Of a stretch of 64,000 nucleotides of DNA, positions 1 through 9,560 are shown one piece after another. The stretch lies in contig NC_134702.1 of the NCBI RefSeq assembly GCF_043290135.1, forward strand, positions 192,046,491-192,110,490, read 5' to 3'. This DNA is from Rhipicephalus microplus. Lineage: Eukaryota; Arthropoda; Arachnida; Ixodida; Ixodidae. The notes under the pieces are model-generated. The model was not told the origin of the DNA. It was given only the letters and a program-made list of their open reading frames with translations, and did no database searches. How positions within the stretch are numbered: position 1 is the first letter of the stretch; every line of letters starts with the position of its first letter. The translations under genes were made by a program, and so were the position numbers.

Positions 1-303
1 TATATCTCAATAAACTAGATAAAGAGAAAGGGATAAGAGGAAAAACAAAGCACACAAATTCGAGGAGAAGTTAACCTAATGACCGCGAAATGCAAAGGAT
101 GCTTAAGTTCCGCAATAGCAAAAGCGACTGTCACCGTTCGGTCGCGGCACTCTTGTAGACGGCGAGGGTTGATGCGATGGGGTGCAGACAAGGTAGATCA
201 GAGGTCCAAGCGTTGCTCGTGGTTGAAGGTAACTCCGGGCGCACCAAGGTCAGTGACCTCTCAGCGTTCGTCCTCCGACGCTGGGACGTAGCCCTGGAAA
301 CGG
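1..303. other. Unassigned, no gene seen
   Basis: Mixed-composition DNA that becomes GC-rich towards the tandem repeat on its right. Open frames occur on both strands, but none has a recognisable domain or runs without passing through the repeat. I see no promoter, RNA or mobile-element end. Confidence 0.6.
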
Positions 304-430
304 GACGAGCCTGGCCAAAGCCAAACGACGAGCAGCCTGGCCAACGCCAGACAACGAGCGGCCTGGCCAACGCCAAACGACGAGCAGCCTGGCCAACGCC
401 AGACGACGAGCGGCCTGGCCAACGCCAGAC
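304..430. repeat. 26-bp tandem repeat, about five units
   Basis: Four full 26-base units start at 327, 353, 379 and 405, and a shorter first unit starts at 304. Each holds GCCTGGCCAACGCCA or a one- to two-base variant. Units alternate between GACGAGCAG and AACGAGCGG or GACGAGCGG starts, so this is a small GC-rich minisatellite. Long overlapping frames on both strands are a by-product of the repeat. Confidence 0.9.
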
Positions 431-744
431 GCTAGATGATGCTCGGGTGCCCGACCAGGTGGGAGCCCGCAGCAGCCTTGCCACAGGAACTCGGCCGCCA
501 CCACCGCGCCCTGGTAGCCTGCTTGCCTCCGTCGCGTGCCGGCCACGTCTGCCCCGTTCCTCGTTCGGGCTTCTTCCAAACCCAGCGTGGGGGCCTCTCA
601 TTGGTCCGAACTTCACGAGCCTCGTTTGCCCATCGTCTTCCTCACCGAATACATCGCGAAAGCGCGCGTCCACACCATCGGTCGTCGTCGTCTTCTTCCC
701 TATGCCGGTGCACTCGCGCACTTCACGAAACGCGCACTTCACTT
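431..744. other. Unassigned GC-rich DNA
   Basis: GC-rich sequence between the minisatellite and the TA-flanked module. Several frames are open on both strands, as expected from composition. No domain, signal or RNA gene is recognised. Confidence 0.55.
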
Positions 745-794
745 ATCACATATATGCAACGCTACGGCCACTCAACCCCCATGTATATATATAT

Positions 795-827
<33 letters not shown>

Positions 828-830
828 AGA
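745..830 (+). repeat. Dispersed module ending in (TA)n, copy 1
   Basis: The stretch TATGCAACGCTACGGCCACT followed by CAACCCCCATG runs into a (TA)n tract from about 782 to 827. The same module occurs at about 38878 and 44029, where it directly follows palindromes with hammerhead-like cores. This copy has no palindrome beside it, so it is probably a truncated end of that family. Confidence 0.75.
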
Positions 831-1092
831 CTAATTTTAAAAAGCAATATCTCAGTTTACTCACGCATACCACCCCCTAACAGTATTGAAATTATTGTAA
901 ACTGGTGAGCCACTTCCATCATTTTTGGGCGGTCTTTGATGAGCCTCTGAGGAAGTACGCCAACATCAAGAGACACACCGAGCCCAGCCTTGAAGGTGCG
1001 AGGGTGGCACGCATTTAATGAGTTTTCCCGCGCTTCTAGAAGATAACATGCTGAATAAAGTCAAGATTAGAGCTAACGGATGAAAAGAACGA

Positions 1093-1240
1093 GTGGGGTA
1101 ATCAGGGTGAACGATCAAAGTGCCATGGACAGGCTGGCCAAAGTTTCGATAGGAGGACCAATCCTTGAAAGGTAGGTCCTCCTAAGGAAACGTCACCCAA
1201 CCTGTCTGGGCACTTTCACTACTCACCCTGATTACCCTAC
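1093..1240. repeat. 148-bp imperfect hairpin (MITE-like)
   Basis: Two arms of roughly 65-70 bases face each other. The left arm begins GTGGGGTAATCAGGGTGA and the right arm ends TCACCCTGATTACCCTAC. Inner blocks also pair: AGGAGGACC near 1151 with GGTCCTCCT near 1173. The loop is about 15 bases. It could be a small foldback element or a hairpin RNA locus; the sequence alone does not decide. There is no coding potential. Confidence 0.75.
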
Positions 1241-1714
1241 TATGTTCATCAAATAAAACACACTCTGAGCAGACATGCGGTGTCTGGGACTGCTTTCCCA
1301 TTGCTTCCCGAAGCGAATGCATATTCCGCTTTTAGCAAGAAAATCGTCCCGTCTTTAACAATGGACACTTACCTATTTTTGTGGGTTTTCGCTCTTTCTT
1401 TTTCGAATGCCACAAGTAGCCCCGTATTATCCGAAATTCCGTCTGTTATTCATTGATTGTTTGTTTGCTCTTGCCGGCCTCGTCTCATGTTAAGTTTCAA
1501 CAAATATCATCTTTTTTAAGAATGCGCCTTTCTCTCCCCCTGAATTATTTTGCTGTAGTACTTATAGTTGCCCCTCATCCCGTTTTAAGGAATCACCACT
1601 GCATGTGTACCAGCGTATGTATCGCGGGAATCTGCACTTGAACTTGTACTCAACGTACAGATTGCATCTTATATAAGGGCTGGTCTCCGGCCGAAAGCTA
1701 AGAATAAATGTTCA
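1241..1714. other. Unassigned
   Basis: AT-rich DNA between the hairpin and the first copy of the four-copy family. No gene, RNA or repeat was recognised. Confidence 0.6.
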
Positions 1715-2402
1715 TTTTTGAAGGTGATAGTCTTTCTTGGGAACCTTCGGCCCAAAATTTCTGTCTGTCTGTCTGTCTGTCTGAAAAGTTGTCTGTTTGT
1801 CCGCCCTAAACGGTATCTTATACGGCACCAAACCATACCCCAAACGGCTGACCTCGTCCGAAGGGCCCACAATAATGCTTAAGAATTATCATTCATATTT
1901 AGGCGATTTTCAATTAGAAAGCAATCATTGCGCATATTTGAGGCACTATAACAACAAGTTATATTCTGTATGTGCATTTTTTTCCTACAAAAGGAATACA
2001 TAAGTGATTCGAAGGAGCGTTGCGTTTTTAACGCTGCACTGACACTGCAACGCTTGCCTGAAAGGGAAGTGTTTCCTGCGCTTGGCTAGGACGAGACGGT
2101 GGTGGCACCTACCCGTCACCTTGCGTTATACACCTTATCACCTCCGTGACAAGTGCGCTCATCGCGCGCTTCGTTTTCCAAGATAATTGCCAAATAGCGC
2201 TAATGTATCGCGTGTGACTTGACTTGATGTGCTCGTTCGCCTTGCTGCACGCTCGAGGCACTCTGATAGAACGCTTCCAGAATACTATTCACCATTTTTT
2301 CTTGCGCAGAACTTCAAGTAAACGTTTTGTTCACTCTCTTCAGATGCAAAATTATCGTCTTTTGATGTCATTTGCAGTGTAACATGCAGATACGGGGCCA
2401 AT
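1715..2402 (+). mobile_element. Non-autonomous element of the (CTGT)n family, copy A
   Basis: One of four related copies (A here; B 15430-16131 minus; C 24955-25606 minus; D 45442-46208 plus). Shared landmarks in order are: GATAGTCTTTCTTGGGA at the left edge, a short (CTGT)n tract, TTGTCTGTTTGTC, a block near CGGTGGTGGCACCTACCCGTC, GAATACTATTCACCA, TTATCGTCTTT, and CATTTGCAGTGTAACATGCA before GGCCAAT. The left AAAGACGATAGTCTT and the right-side ATCGTCTTT are inverted to each other, suggesting a DNA transposon relic. No open frame is conserved between copies. In this copy the left repeat is worn and the CTGT tract has only about five units. Confidence 0.8.
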
Positions 2403-2424
2403 ATTTTCACTGTGAATTTTCCTC

Positions 2425-2470
2425 ATACATAATTTTATTTATTTTATTTTATTTATTTATTACATACTGC
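2425..2470 (-). repeat. 3' tail of the CR1-like LINE
   Basis: On the minus strand the LINE ends in GTAATAAATAAATAAAATAA and more A/T units. This is the short-unit tail expected at the 3' end of CR1/L2-type elements, and it fixes the orientation and the 3' boundary. Confidence 0.8.
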
Positions 2471-2838
2471 GAACCACACTTTGGTCCAAGCAGGAGGGCA
2501 TGGTGTAATTCAAAGAGAAACACATTACACGCAAAGAAAAAAACAGTACACAGTTACTCAGTCCCGCAAGTACTACATTCGATTGTCTGGTTCCAATCTG
2601 AAATGGTGCGTGGAAAAAAAGAAAATTTGAACGGGTCCGTTCTCGCGAAGTACGGAGTTAGTGCATTTGGTTGGCGATGTCTTGTCGGTGGTGTGTTTAA
2701 TAAAGAAAGGAAAGGGGTTGGGTCAAGGGAAAGTTTGCGATTATATAAAAGAGACAGAAAGTCAAGGCGGGACTTCTTTCTACGATCCTGAAGGGAAGGA
2801 ATATTATTAGCTAGCATTAGGTCTGTGGGGGAGTCCGT

Positions 2839-3066
2839 TCACAAAAACCTAGAATAAATAAACCGAATGGCCTTCCGCTGAATCCTTTCAAGTTTTTTAA
2901 CGTTTTGTTTAGTATGGGGGTCCCACACGATACTCGCATACTCCAGCTTCGGCCTAACGAAAGTGAAATAACCAAGAAGCTTTACGTTTGGAGGGGAATT
3001 TCTGAGCTTATATCTTAGGAAGCATAATTTCTTAAAGGCAGACGAGCAAATGTTTTCTATGTGCAT
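2839..3066 (-). pseudogene. CR1-like ORF2, C-terminal domain
   Basis: A 75-residue frame contains YFTFVRPKLEYASIVWDPHT and IQRKAIRFIY. This is the conserved region after the reverse transcriptase in CR1, jockey and related LINEs (R-P-x-L-E-Y-x-x-x-V-W-x-P). It follows the polymerase piece at 3227-3655 on the same strand, separated by about 160 bases with a frame break. It is a fragment of ORF2, not a separate gene. The family call rests on motif recognition. Confidence 0.8.
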
Positions 3067-3226
3067 ATTTCATGATAAGTTGTTTGTTAGCGTAACGCCG
3101 AGGTACTTATAACTGTCAACCAGTGTGAGAGAAGACGATCCTAATTTAAACACGTGTTCACTAGGATTTTCTTTCTCGTTACACAGAGATATACACTTTT
3201 TTCCAAACTTAATTCTATTCCCCATT

Positions 3227-4359
3227 CTACAACCAACTCCCGCACGTTTTCAATGTTTTCTCGAGTTCGTTCTGATCATTAGTACATGTGACTTCCCGAA
3301 ACAAAACACATTCGTCAGCGAACAATCGAATTTGAACAGTAGGGTCAACAACAGTTACTAAATCGTTAATATGCAACAAAAAAAGCAATGGTTCTAAAAC
3401 ACTACCTTGTGGAACCCCAGAGGTGACAGGAAGACACCGTGATTCTTCTTCGTTAATTTTTACAAGCTGTTGGCGGATGGATAGGTAGGCTGCAATCCAG
3501 GAAACAAAAATATCCAGAATGTGAATGTTTTTAAGTTTTGCTATTGATTTGTCGTGTGGTACCTGGTCGAAAGCTTTTTTGAAATCTAAAAATATAGCGT
3601 CAATTTGGCCGTTATTGTCAAGACACGCTGTTAATGAATCAATTATTGTCACCAATTGGGTTGCCGTAGAATAACCTTTTCTAAAACCATGTTAAAATTT
3701 GTTAGTATGGCATTTTCGTCTAGAAATTCAAAAATCTGTTTGGATATAATATGTTCAATGATCTTGCAGCATTGAGACGTTAAAGATATCGGACGGTAAT
3801 TTTGAAAGCTGGACCGGTCACCTTTTTTTAAAAACGGGAACAATCAGAGCCATCCTCCAGTCACTCGGCAGCTTCCCAGTGGACAAAAAAGTACGAAATA
3901 TTACTACAAGAAACTTAGCAAGTATTTCGGCATATCTGCGTAAAAAGGCGTTTGAAATCTGGTCTGCACCACATGAAGACTTGGTTTTCAAATTTAACAG
4001 CATGGATAGTAAACCAGAGTAAGATACGAAGTCAGCGTCATAAATGCCAGGATCTGATATTAACAGTGGATACGTTTGCGCAGGAGAAAATACACTGTGA
4101 AAATAATGATCAAAATATTTAGCAATGATTTCAGGGTCAGAAACGAGGTCACCATCGATTTTCATTTCCCTTACAGACTGCTTTTTGTCAGTAATGTAAT
4201 GCCAAAACTTATCAGGATCATTTTTATGAAGTTTGGTAGGAGGGTTTGAAAGTAGTGGTCTTTTGAGCAGCGCACTGTGTTTTGCAAAGAATTTTTAATC
4301 TCACTGATAACGTCAGACTGTGCCTTCTTCTTCTTTAATTTTTTAAGTTTGCGTTTCAA
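3227..4359 (-). pseudogene. CR1-like ORF2, reverse transcriptase
   Basis: Three overlapping or adjacent frames (4165-3818, 3843-3649, 3655-3227) together give the RNA-dependent DNA polymerase. Recognisable motifs in order: the N-terminal S-x-G-A-D-Q-I-S-N-A-F-L-R region, NYRPISLTSQCCKIIEHII, AIFLDFKKAFDQVPHDKS, GVPQGSVLEPLLFLLHINDL and IRLFADECVLF. The last is the catalytic F-A-D-D box, here F-A-D-E, so one of the two metal-binding aspartates is replaced by glutamate. At least two frameshifts separate the pieces. The product would copy element RNA at the nick made by the linked endonuclease; this copy cannot. Confidence 0.88.
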
Positions 4360-4376
4360 GTGAATAATTTTACGTA

Positions 4377-5337
4377 TTATCCAGGGTGTACACTTGTGAA
4401 TTTCTTTTTGCGCTTGCTCAATATAAAGTTATCAAGGCAGTAATGGCACATGTCCTTGAACCGGTCCCATAGGTTGCAAAGGTCATCACCATCAAAATTA
4501 GCAAGACATATTTCTAGATGGTCAAGTACAGATTTGTCATTAGCTCGTGAGTAATCTTTGAAGCGCCGTGTCGTGGACCTATCTTGGGAGCTTATCTTGA
4601 GAAGGGGTAAAGTAACGCATACTAAGTGGTGGTCAGATATCTCTCGTTCTATTGCAACAGAGTATCGGTCGAAATTACGGGGAATAAATACAAGATGCAG
4701 ATGGGAACTACAAGGGTCCTGTACCCGAGTTGGTTCGTTTACAACTTGTATTAGGTTATGTGTAAGCATGATATAAAACACTATGTTTGTGCGTTTCAAC
4801 AATTCTGAACCAGCCATCAATCGCTTCCAGTCAATCCCTGGAAGGTTAAAGTCCCCAATCAGAAAAACTTTGCTGCTCACATATTTCGACATGTGCTCTC
4901 GAAGTCTAGTTAGATATTCCGATGGGGAATCAGGAGGCCTCTAAAGCGCGTAAAGAATGAAAGAGTACCTCCAGCACAAAACCTTCATGCACAGGCATTC
5001 AAGTTCGTCGATATCAGAACAAAACGACCCGTATGTTGTTCTTCAAAAGAACAGCCACGCCCCCGCCTCTGGAAGCCCTGTCTTTACGTAAGATCTGATA
5101 GGATGCGGGAAAGACGCTATCATCTGATATGTCGCTTCGGAGCCAAGTTTCTGTCACTACGACGATGTGCGGGTCATTTTGAAGCAAGGTAATTTCAAGC
5201 TGGTCAGTATTATTTATTAGACTACAAGCATTCAGGTTCAGCAGGCGCAGTTGCTTTTCTTTGGTTGGGTTCGCATTACTGTTAGGGGTGTTCCTGGTTT
5301 TTCGATTGACTGGCCTTTTGAAAGTATTTTTGATCAT
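4377..5337 (-). pseudogene. CR1-like ORF2, endonuclease
   Basis: The N-terminal frame (5337-5014) reads RLLNLNACSLINNTDQLE and VVVTETWLRSDISDD, the start of an exonuclease-endonuclease-phosphatase fold with the catalytic glutamate in T-E-T-W-L. The second frame (4892-4377) has VFLIGDFNLPGIDW (catalytic D and N), then a TRVQDPCSSHLHLVFIPR segment where a D-L-V-F is expected, and ISDHHLV, the S-D-H catalytic end. The two frames are separated by about 120 bases with stops. This domain nicks the target DNA in intact elements. Confidence 0.85.
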
Positions 5338-5913
5338 GATGCGTTGTTTAATGCCTGAGCCTGTTGCCTCGTCTGTGGACGATTTGGCTTTCGTTCGTCG
5401 TTTTTTTTTTGTAGGAGTAGGCGTTCATCTTTTTCGGTATCCCAAGTGTAAACGTTGCTATTGATGAATAGTTTGTCGAAAACTAGCGAAACTTTTTCTT
5501 TTTTGTCGTGGTTTGGTTTCGAACTTGCCCACAGGTTACGTCTTACATCTCGCACTTTACGGGAGAAATCTTCACATATGAACCACTTAGTCAGAATTTA
5601 TTTTCTCCACGCCATAAATAGCTTTTGCTGTAAAATTCTTAGCATGCAAGTAATCAAAAGGGGACTGTGGGTAGTGTTTATTTGAACTCTTTTTACTCTC
5701 ACTGTCCTTTAACAGCGATTTGCATTTTCCTGTTGGGAAACGCCGGTGCATCTTTTTATGCTTCGCGCCTCCATGGTTTTTCCTCTCGTGCAACGCAGCG
5801 TTGAAGGCCAACGTCAACGTTACTGACAATGTAAGCGTTAGCGCCCGCTGCTTCAATTCTGCACAAGGTTTCTTTTAGCGGGAAATAGTTTTTTTAACAC
5901 GAAAGTTTTCCAT
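5334..5913 (-). pseudogene. CR1-like ORF1 remains
   Basis: The frame 5555-5334, extended upstream to about 5585, reads LTKWFICEDFSRKVRDVRRN, then LWASSKPN and VSLVFDKLFINSNVYTWD. It is followed by a basic tail and a stop just before the endonuclease frame. This matches the C-terminal part of ORF1 proteins of tick CR1-like elements as I remember them. The region up to a possible start at 5913 (MENFRVKKTISR) contains further fragments in shifted frames. ORF1 proteins bind element RNA. I see no zinc knuckle. The assignment comes mainly from position and the conserved block. Confidence 0.55.
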
Positions 5914-5915
5914 GT

Positions 5916-6627
5916 TGAGGTCCACTAAGAGTTTACTCACTTCTTTCAGTCACAAATCGGAGGCTGTTAGAATTTTTATAACGATGTTATAAAAAATTAG
6001 CAGCAGAAAAAGCTCACCATTTCGCAGCTACGTGCTGTCACAAATAGCTCCACGTTGAAAATGAAGAAGGAACATTCGTATTTCACGTTAAAAATACGGG
6101 CGCTACTTTGAAACCACCTTCACAGGTGGTATAATGCGTGTGATTTGGCTCAATAGCTTTTTCTTCAGTGCCAAGAAAAGCTGTCGCCGAGTATAAAGAA
6201 ATCAGAGCAGCCTTTCAACAACACCTTGGGGGCGGTGACACTACTTGAAACAAAGTGCAGCGTTGCCTGCGTTAAAAGCTCTAACAAGCTTTTTACGCAG
6301 ATTTTTCTGACCTTCGTTGCAGTCTGTATTTGCGACGTGCTTTACACACTGATCCAACGTTGTGAAGATGCAGTGAAATGCGTGTCTTTAACGTTGTAAT
6401 GATGTGAGTTACGTGCTTCGTCTATCAGTTGTGCGGCCGTGAGCAGTGTAGTGCAGCTTGCGTGTGCAACAATGGTGTATGTAACACCATCACACTCATA
6501 GGAGTGCGATGGTGCACGCAACGTTGCATGAACGCCGCTAAAATACAACAGCTTCGACGGGTGGACGTTGCGAAAGTGAGTTGCAGCAAATGACATGCTA
6601 GGCGGAGACGGGGGCATATTAAAGGCG
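5916..6627. other. Unassigned between two LINE-type elements
   Basis: AT-rich DNA that may include the 5' leader of the CR1-like element (up to about 6100) and pre-insertion DNA of the Penelope-like element. A 119-residue minus frame at 6342-6701 runs into the Penelope terminal repeat and has no recognisable domain. Confidence 0.5.
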
Positions 6628-6780
6628 ATAGTTATAGCGCGAGAACAAAACGACGACACAGAGACAAGAAGAACACGAACGACACGAGCGCTAACTTCCA
6701 ACTGAGTTTATTGCGCAGAGCGTAATATATATAGAGGAGACAGTAACCATATCACAAAAACAATATTGCAGAACATGAGT
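6628..6780 (-). repeat. PLE terminal repeat, 3' copy
   Basis: Direct copy of 9258-9412. It shares GAACAAAACGACGACACAGA, GACACGAGCGCTAACTTCC, GTTTATTGCGCAGAGC and ACAAAAACAATAT, with scattered substitutions. It lies immediately downstream (minus strand) of the GIY-YIG stop codon. Confidence 0.85.
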
Positions 6781-6861
6781 AAAAAAAAAGAGCACAACAT
6801 GAATAGGAGAAAAACGAAAACAAAGAACAAAAACCGAAACAGAAAAGTAAAGATAATATAT

Positions 6862-7551
6862 CTACTTGCGGGCACTGAAACCTTCAAGAAACCTTAGTTC
6901 CTTCTCGGACAGGGACATGGAGGGCTTGCTAATGCAAGGCACCTGTTCGCGTGCCATCTGCTTGGACTCGACAATGACACGGGTGCGCTCATCTTTGTGC
7001 TTGTACAGTGTCGCTGTGTCTTTGAAAAGGGGCACACAATTGTACTCAGTGCAGTGCTGAGCAAGAAAACCATCTTTCGTGTTTCTAACAGTGTTAGCGT
7101 GTTCTCTCAGCCGATCGTTCAGACACCTTCCGGTCGTTACGACATAACAAGCACCGCATGAAAGAGGGGTCCCACAGACATCTTTCCGGGAGCATGCCGC
7201 ATACCTGTTTCTATGTTGAACTCTGCATTCCGTTGAGGACTGCGTTTTCAGGGGGTTTTTAAATTTAGTGAGGCTGAATAATTTGAACGGTGCCGAGAAT
7301 AGGGCACGAAATGCAACTCGTTTTCCGATTTTTTAGAGCCTGTGTGATATTTGGTGTTTGTATGGAATCACGGCTATCCTTTCACGCTCTGTGTCCGTGT
7401 TGCTCGGATTCTGTCGCTGCCTCTGGTCTGCCTTATTAGTTCGCAGGATAGTCTCAGCAACGGAAGCGATCAACGCCTCGGGGAAACCCAAAGCCTTAAG
7501 CCGGGAAACTTGAGTTTTGAAGCTCGCAGAGATATTGTGGGCACACGACAT
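6862..7551 (-). pseudogene. PLE RT thumb plus GIY-YIG endonuclease
   Basis: One frame runs from 7551 to the stop at 6862-6864 with a single internal TAA at 7333-7335. The first part, NISASFKTQVSRLKALGFPE to IPYKHQISHRL, is the end of the PLE reverse transcriptase (thumb). After the stop come KIGKRVAFRALFSAPFKLFS and then the GIY-YIG nuclease: CGACYVVTTGRCLNDRLREH, followed by the LAQHCTEYN and QMAREQ helices and a final LSEKELRFLEGFSARK. The TGR...R..EH core is intact and the family's tyrosine is present in CYVVTTG. In PLEs this domain cuts target DNA. The stop looks like one A-to-T change in a lysine codon. Confidence 0.85.
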
Positions 7552-7686
7552 ATTTAAGGCATTCTCAAGACAGGTTCGTGCTATGCCTCGCTTATCTAAC
7601 TTGCCGTGAGGGGAAGAAAAGGGAAGTAGAGGTTTCTGCGCACGTGGTTAAACACCGACAGATGTGCTGTGAGCTAAAAAACAGTC

Positions 7687-8693
7687 TTAAATCAAAAAGC
7701 GTAACTTGTCAATTTCGGGCATTTCATGTGTCAACACAAGAGGCTTTGAACAATCTTCGAACACACCTATCGGTTGAGTCGGAATTGAGTGGAACATAGA
7801 AGATTTACAATTTTTAAGAACCAAGAAATCATCCACGTATCTGAATACATTGACGACATGCGAGCCTTCTAACATTTTGTGTAGTTTTTGCACATTTTCG
7901 CCAATAGAAGATCACTGAGTAAAGGTGCTATGCATGAGCTGATTGAAACAACCGTTTTCTCTAGATAATTGCAATCATTCTACTGAACGAAAGTAGAGGC
8001 AAGGTACAGCAAAACTAGGTCGAAAAAATCTCGCGCACTGATGTCAGTTTTTAATTGGAAGTTCAATTTCCCGAAGATTTCTATGTTATCCCTTATACAT
8101 TCTAATAACTCATCGTGAGGCAGAGAATGGTATAGGTCATTTATGTCCATTGAAAAACCGAAAAGATTAGAATATTTGACTGTTTGAAAAATTTTGTCAG
8201 AGCCTGCGAGTTTTTGATCGAAAATGGGTCATCAGTCTTTAGACTCTTTAGATGGACCTGAATAAACAAGCCAAGTAGCTTTTGCCACGTGCCACTTTCT
8301 GTCACAAGGACACGGAAGGCCATGTCAACCTTATGCGTTTTGGCAGAAAAAAACATGCTGAGCGCATTTTGTTGCTTTTGCTAAATGCTGTGCCAAGTGT
8401 TTTGACCCTAGTCTACGACACATTTCCTTGGCTTGCGTTTTTACTCTATCAAGACGAATGTCGGTGCAACATTTGAAAACAGAAGCGATAGCTGTGACCG
8501 CCTTTTCTAGGTTCAAGTAATTAGGAAGAATGGTGAAACCACCCTCCTTATCTGACGGCGCGACACAAAGTTCATTGTCTCTCAGAAACTTGGTCGTCTT
8601 CCGCACCGGAAGGCTGTTGCTGGTAGGCTTACGCCATAGGAGCACGTCGACGCCTTCTGAGATGTGAATGCTCTGGTGAAGCGTGGCCAGCAA
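7687..8693 (-). pseudogene. PLE reverse transcriptase
   Basis: Pieces of the PLE polymerase on the minus strand. Frame 8693-8331 carries NELCVAPSDKEGGFTILP. Frame 8356-8141 carries FFSAKTHKVDMAFRVLVTES then GTWQKLLGLFIQVHLKSL, the characteristic K-T-H-K and G-T-W regions. Frame 7893-7687 carries VVNVFRYVDDFLVLKN, the catalytic Y-V-D-D box. The Y-V-D-D aspartates are intact, but stops and frameshifts separate the blocks. PLE polymerases are distinct from LINE and LTR ones and are related to telomerase; the R-Y-V-D-D-F-L-V context is diagnostic. Confidence 0.88.
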
Positions 8694-9133
8694 CAGAGTG
8701 CACCATTGAAATAAGCTCAGTTGCGGACCTCGCTCGGTGGACGGTGAACTTCAGAGCTACAGCGAGGGTGTTGTGAACGTAGTCTAAGAGGACGACGTCA
8801 CTGCAGAAGTGGTTCACACACGATTGCCGGGGCTTGGTTGGGCGCTGCGCACGAAGGCTAGTTAGCTCACGTGACCACAAGCTGTTTGCAGTGTATTCGG
8901 TTGGGTCGCAGTACACTCGCCATCTTCTTTTCTTCCCTCCCGGTGTAAGATCTGTTTGTTGAAGCGGCACATAGAGGGCGTCCCGGTACGTGCGCTTTGT
9001 CGGTGCCATTCAAACCGAAGAATTTTGCACACGCGTATGCCATGGCCGATAGAGGGGTGGTAACCTTCAAACAAGTCTTTAACGTCGAGAGGGAGCTGCT
9101 TGGTGCAAATGCAGAAGGTAAAGGTGCGCTCAC
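8629..9133 (-). pseudogene. PLE N-terminal region
   Basis: Frames 9133-8867 and 9009-8629 precede the polymerase. The recognisable block is VVLLDYVHNTLAVALKFTVH with RSATELISMVHSV. It corresponds to the L-x-x-G-x-K-F-x-x-x-x-R...E-L-(I/L)-S-M-V segment found upstream of the polymerase in PLE proteins. Frame changes occur inside it. No start codon can be chosen with confidence; MSAPLPSAFAPSSSL at 9133 is only the first methionine of an open stretch. Confidence 0.6.
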
Positions 9134-9257
9134 GGCAAATGGAGGTTGCCATGAGGGTTACGAGGACTGAATGATGAAGAGAAACACACGAAAAAGGGCC
9201 CGAATAACTAGAAATGTAACTTAGAAGTATGGCATCTTGAGCCATTTGGTATGGCAT

Positions 9258-9412
9258 GACGATAGTTATAGCGCGAGAACAAAACGACGACACAGAGACA
9301 AGAAGGACACGAAGGACACGAGCGCTAACTTCCGAAGGAGTTTATTGCGCAGAGCACGAAAACATATAGAAAAGACAGTACCCATGTGACAAAAACAATA
9401 TGGCACATGGTT
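9258..9412 (-). repeat. PLE terminal repeat, 5' copy
   Basis: Direct repeat of 6628-6780; see that entry. Similarity fades near 9412, where ACAAAAACAATATGGCA is the last shared block. Confidence 0.85.
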
Positions 9413-9560
9413 TTCTACGTTGTTCTTGCATCCGGACGCATGCGCGAGCCGGCCTTGCTTCAGCACGAGTGTAGTGTTGCGTTGGAGCTGTTTGGACAGT
9501 ATTTAGACAATACGCGGGGGCATGAAAGCATGAATCATCCTAAGATGGACGCACTTTAAC

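Larger units (their letters stand above)
2425..5915 (-). mobile_element. CR1/L2-like non-LTR retrotransposon, degenerate
   Basis: Read on the minus strand, the order is ORF1 remains (5913 to 5334), apurinic-like endonuclease (5337 to 4377), reverse transcriptase (4359 to 3227), C-terminal domain (3066 to 2839), a short 3' untranslated part and a tail of AAAT/AATAA units (about 2465 to 2425). The AT-rich tail and the domain order fit the CR1/jockey group. The element is nearly full length but broken by many frameshifts. It lies just right of family copy A. Confidence 0.85.
6628..9412 (-). mobile_element. Penelope-like element (PLE) with two direct terminal repeats
   Basis: A roughly 2.8-kb unit, minus strand. 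It has a 5' repeat at 9258-9412, a coding region from about 9133 to 6862 (N-terminal region, reverse transcriptase, GIY-YIG endonuclease) and a 3' repeat at 6628-6780. Both repeats share GTTATAGCGCGAGAACAAAA and most of about 150 bases in the same orientation, which is the pseudo-LTR layout known for PLEs. The coding frame is interrupted several times, so this copy is inactive. I did not find a hammerhead core in these repeats. Confidence 0.85.

Noticed and set aside
304..430. CRISPR-like array
   Set aside because: Units are directly adjacent with no spacers and the host is a eukaryote. It is a minisatellite.
177..908. Long plus-strand frame (243 residues) and overlapping minus-strand frame as a gene
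   Set aside because: Both cross the 26-bp minisatellite and the TA tract, and open frames exist on both strands. This is a compositional artefact.
9258..9480. Hammerhead core in the terminal repeats of the 6.6-9.4 kb PLE
   Set aside because: I looked on both strands for CUGANGA followed by a stem and GAAAC and found none.
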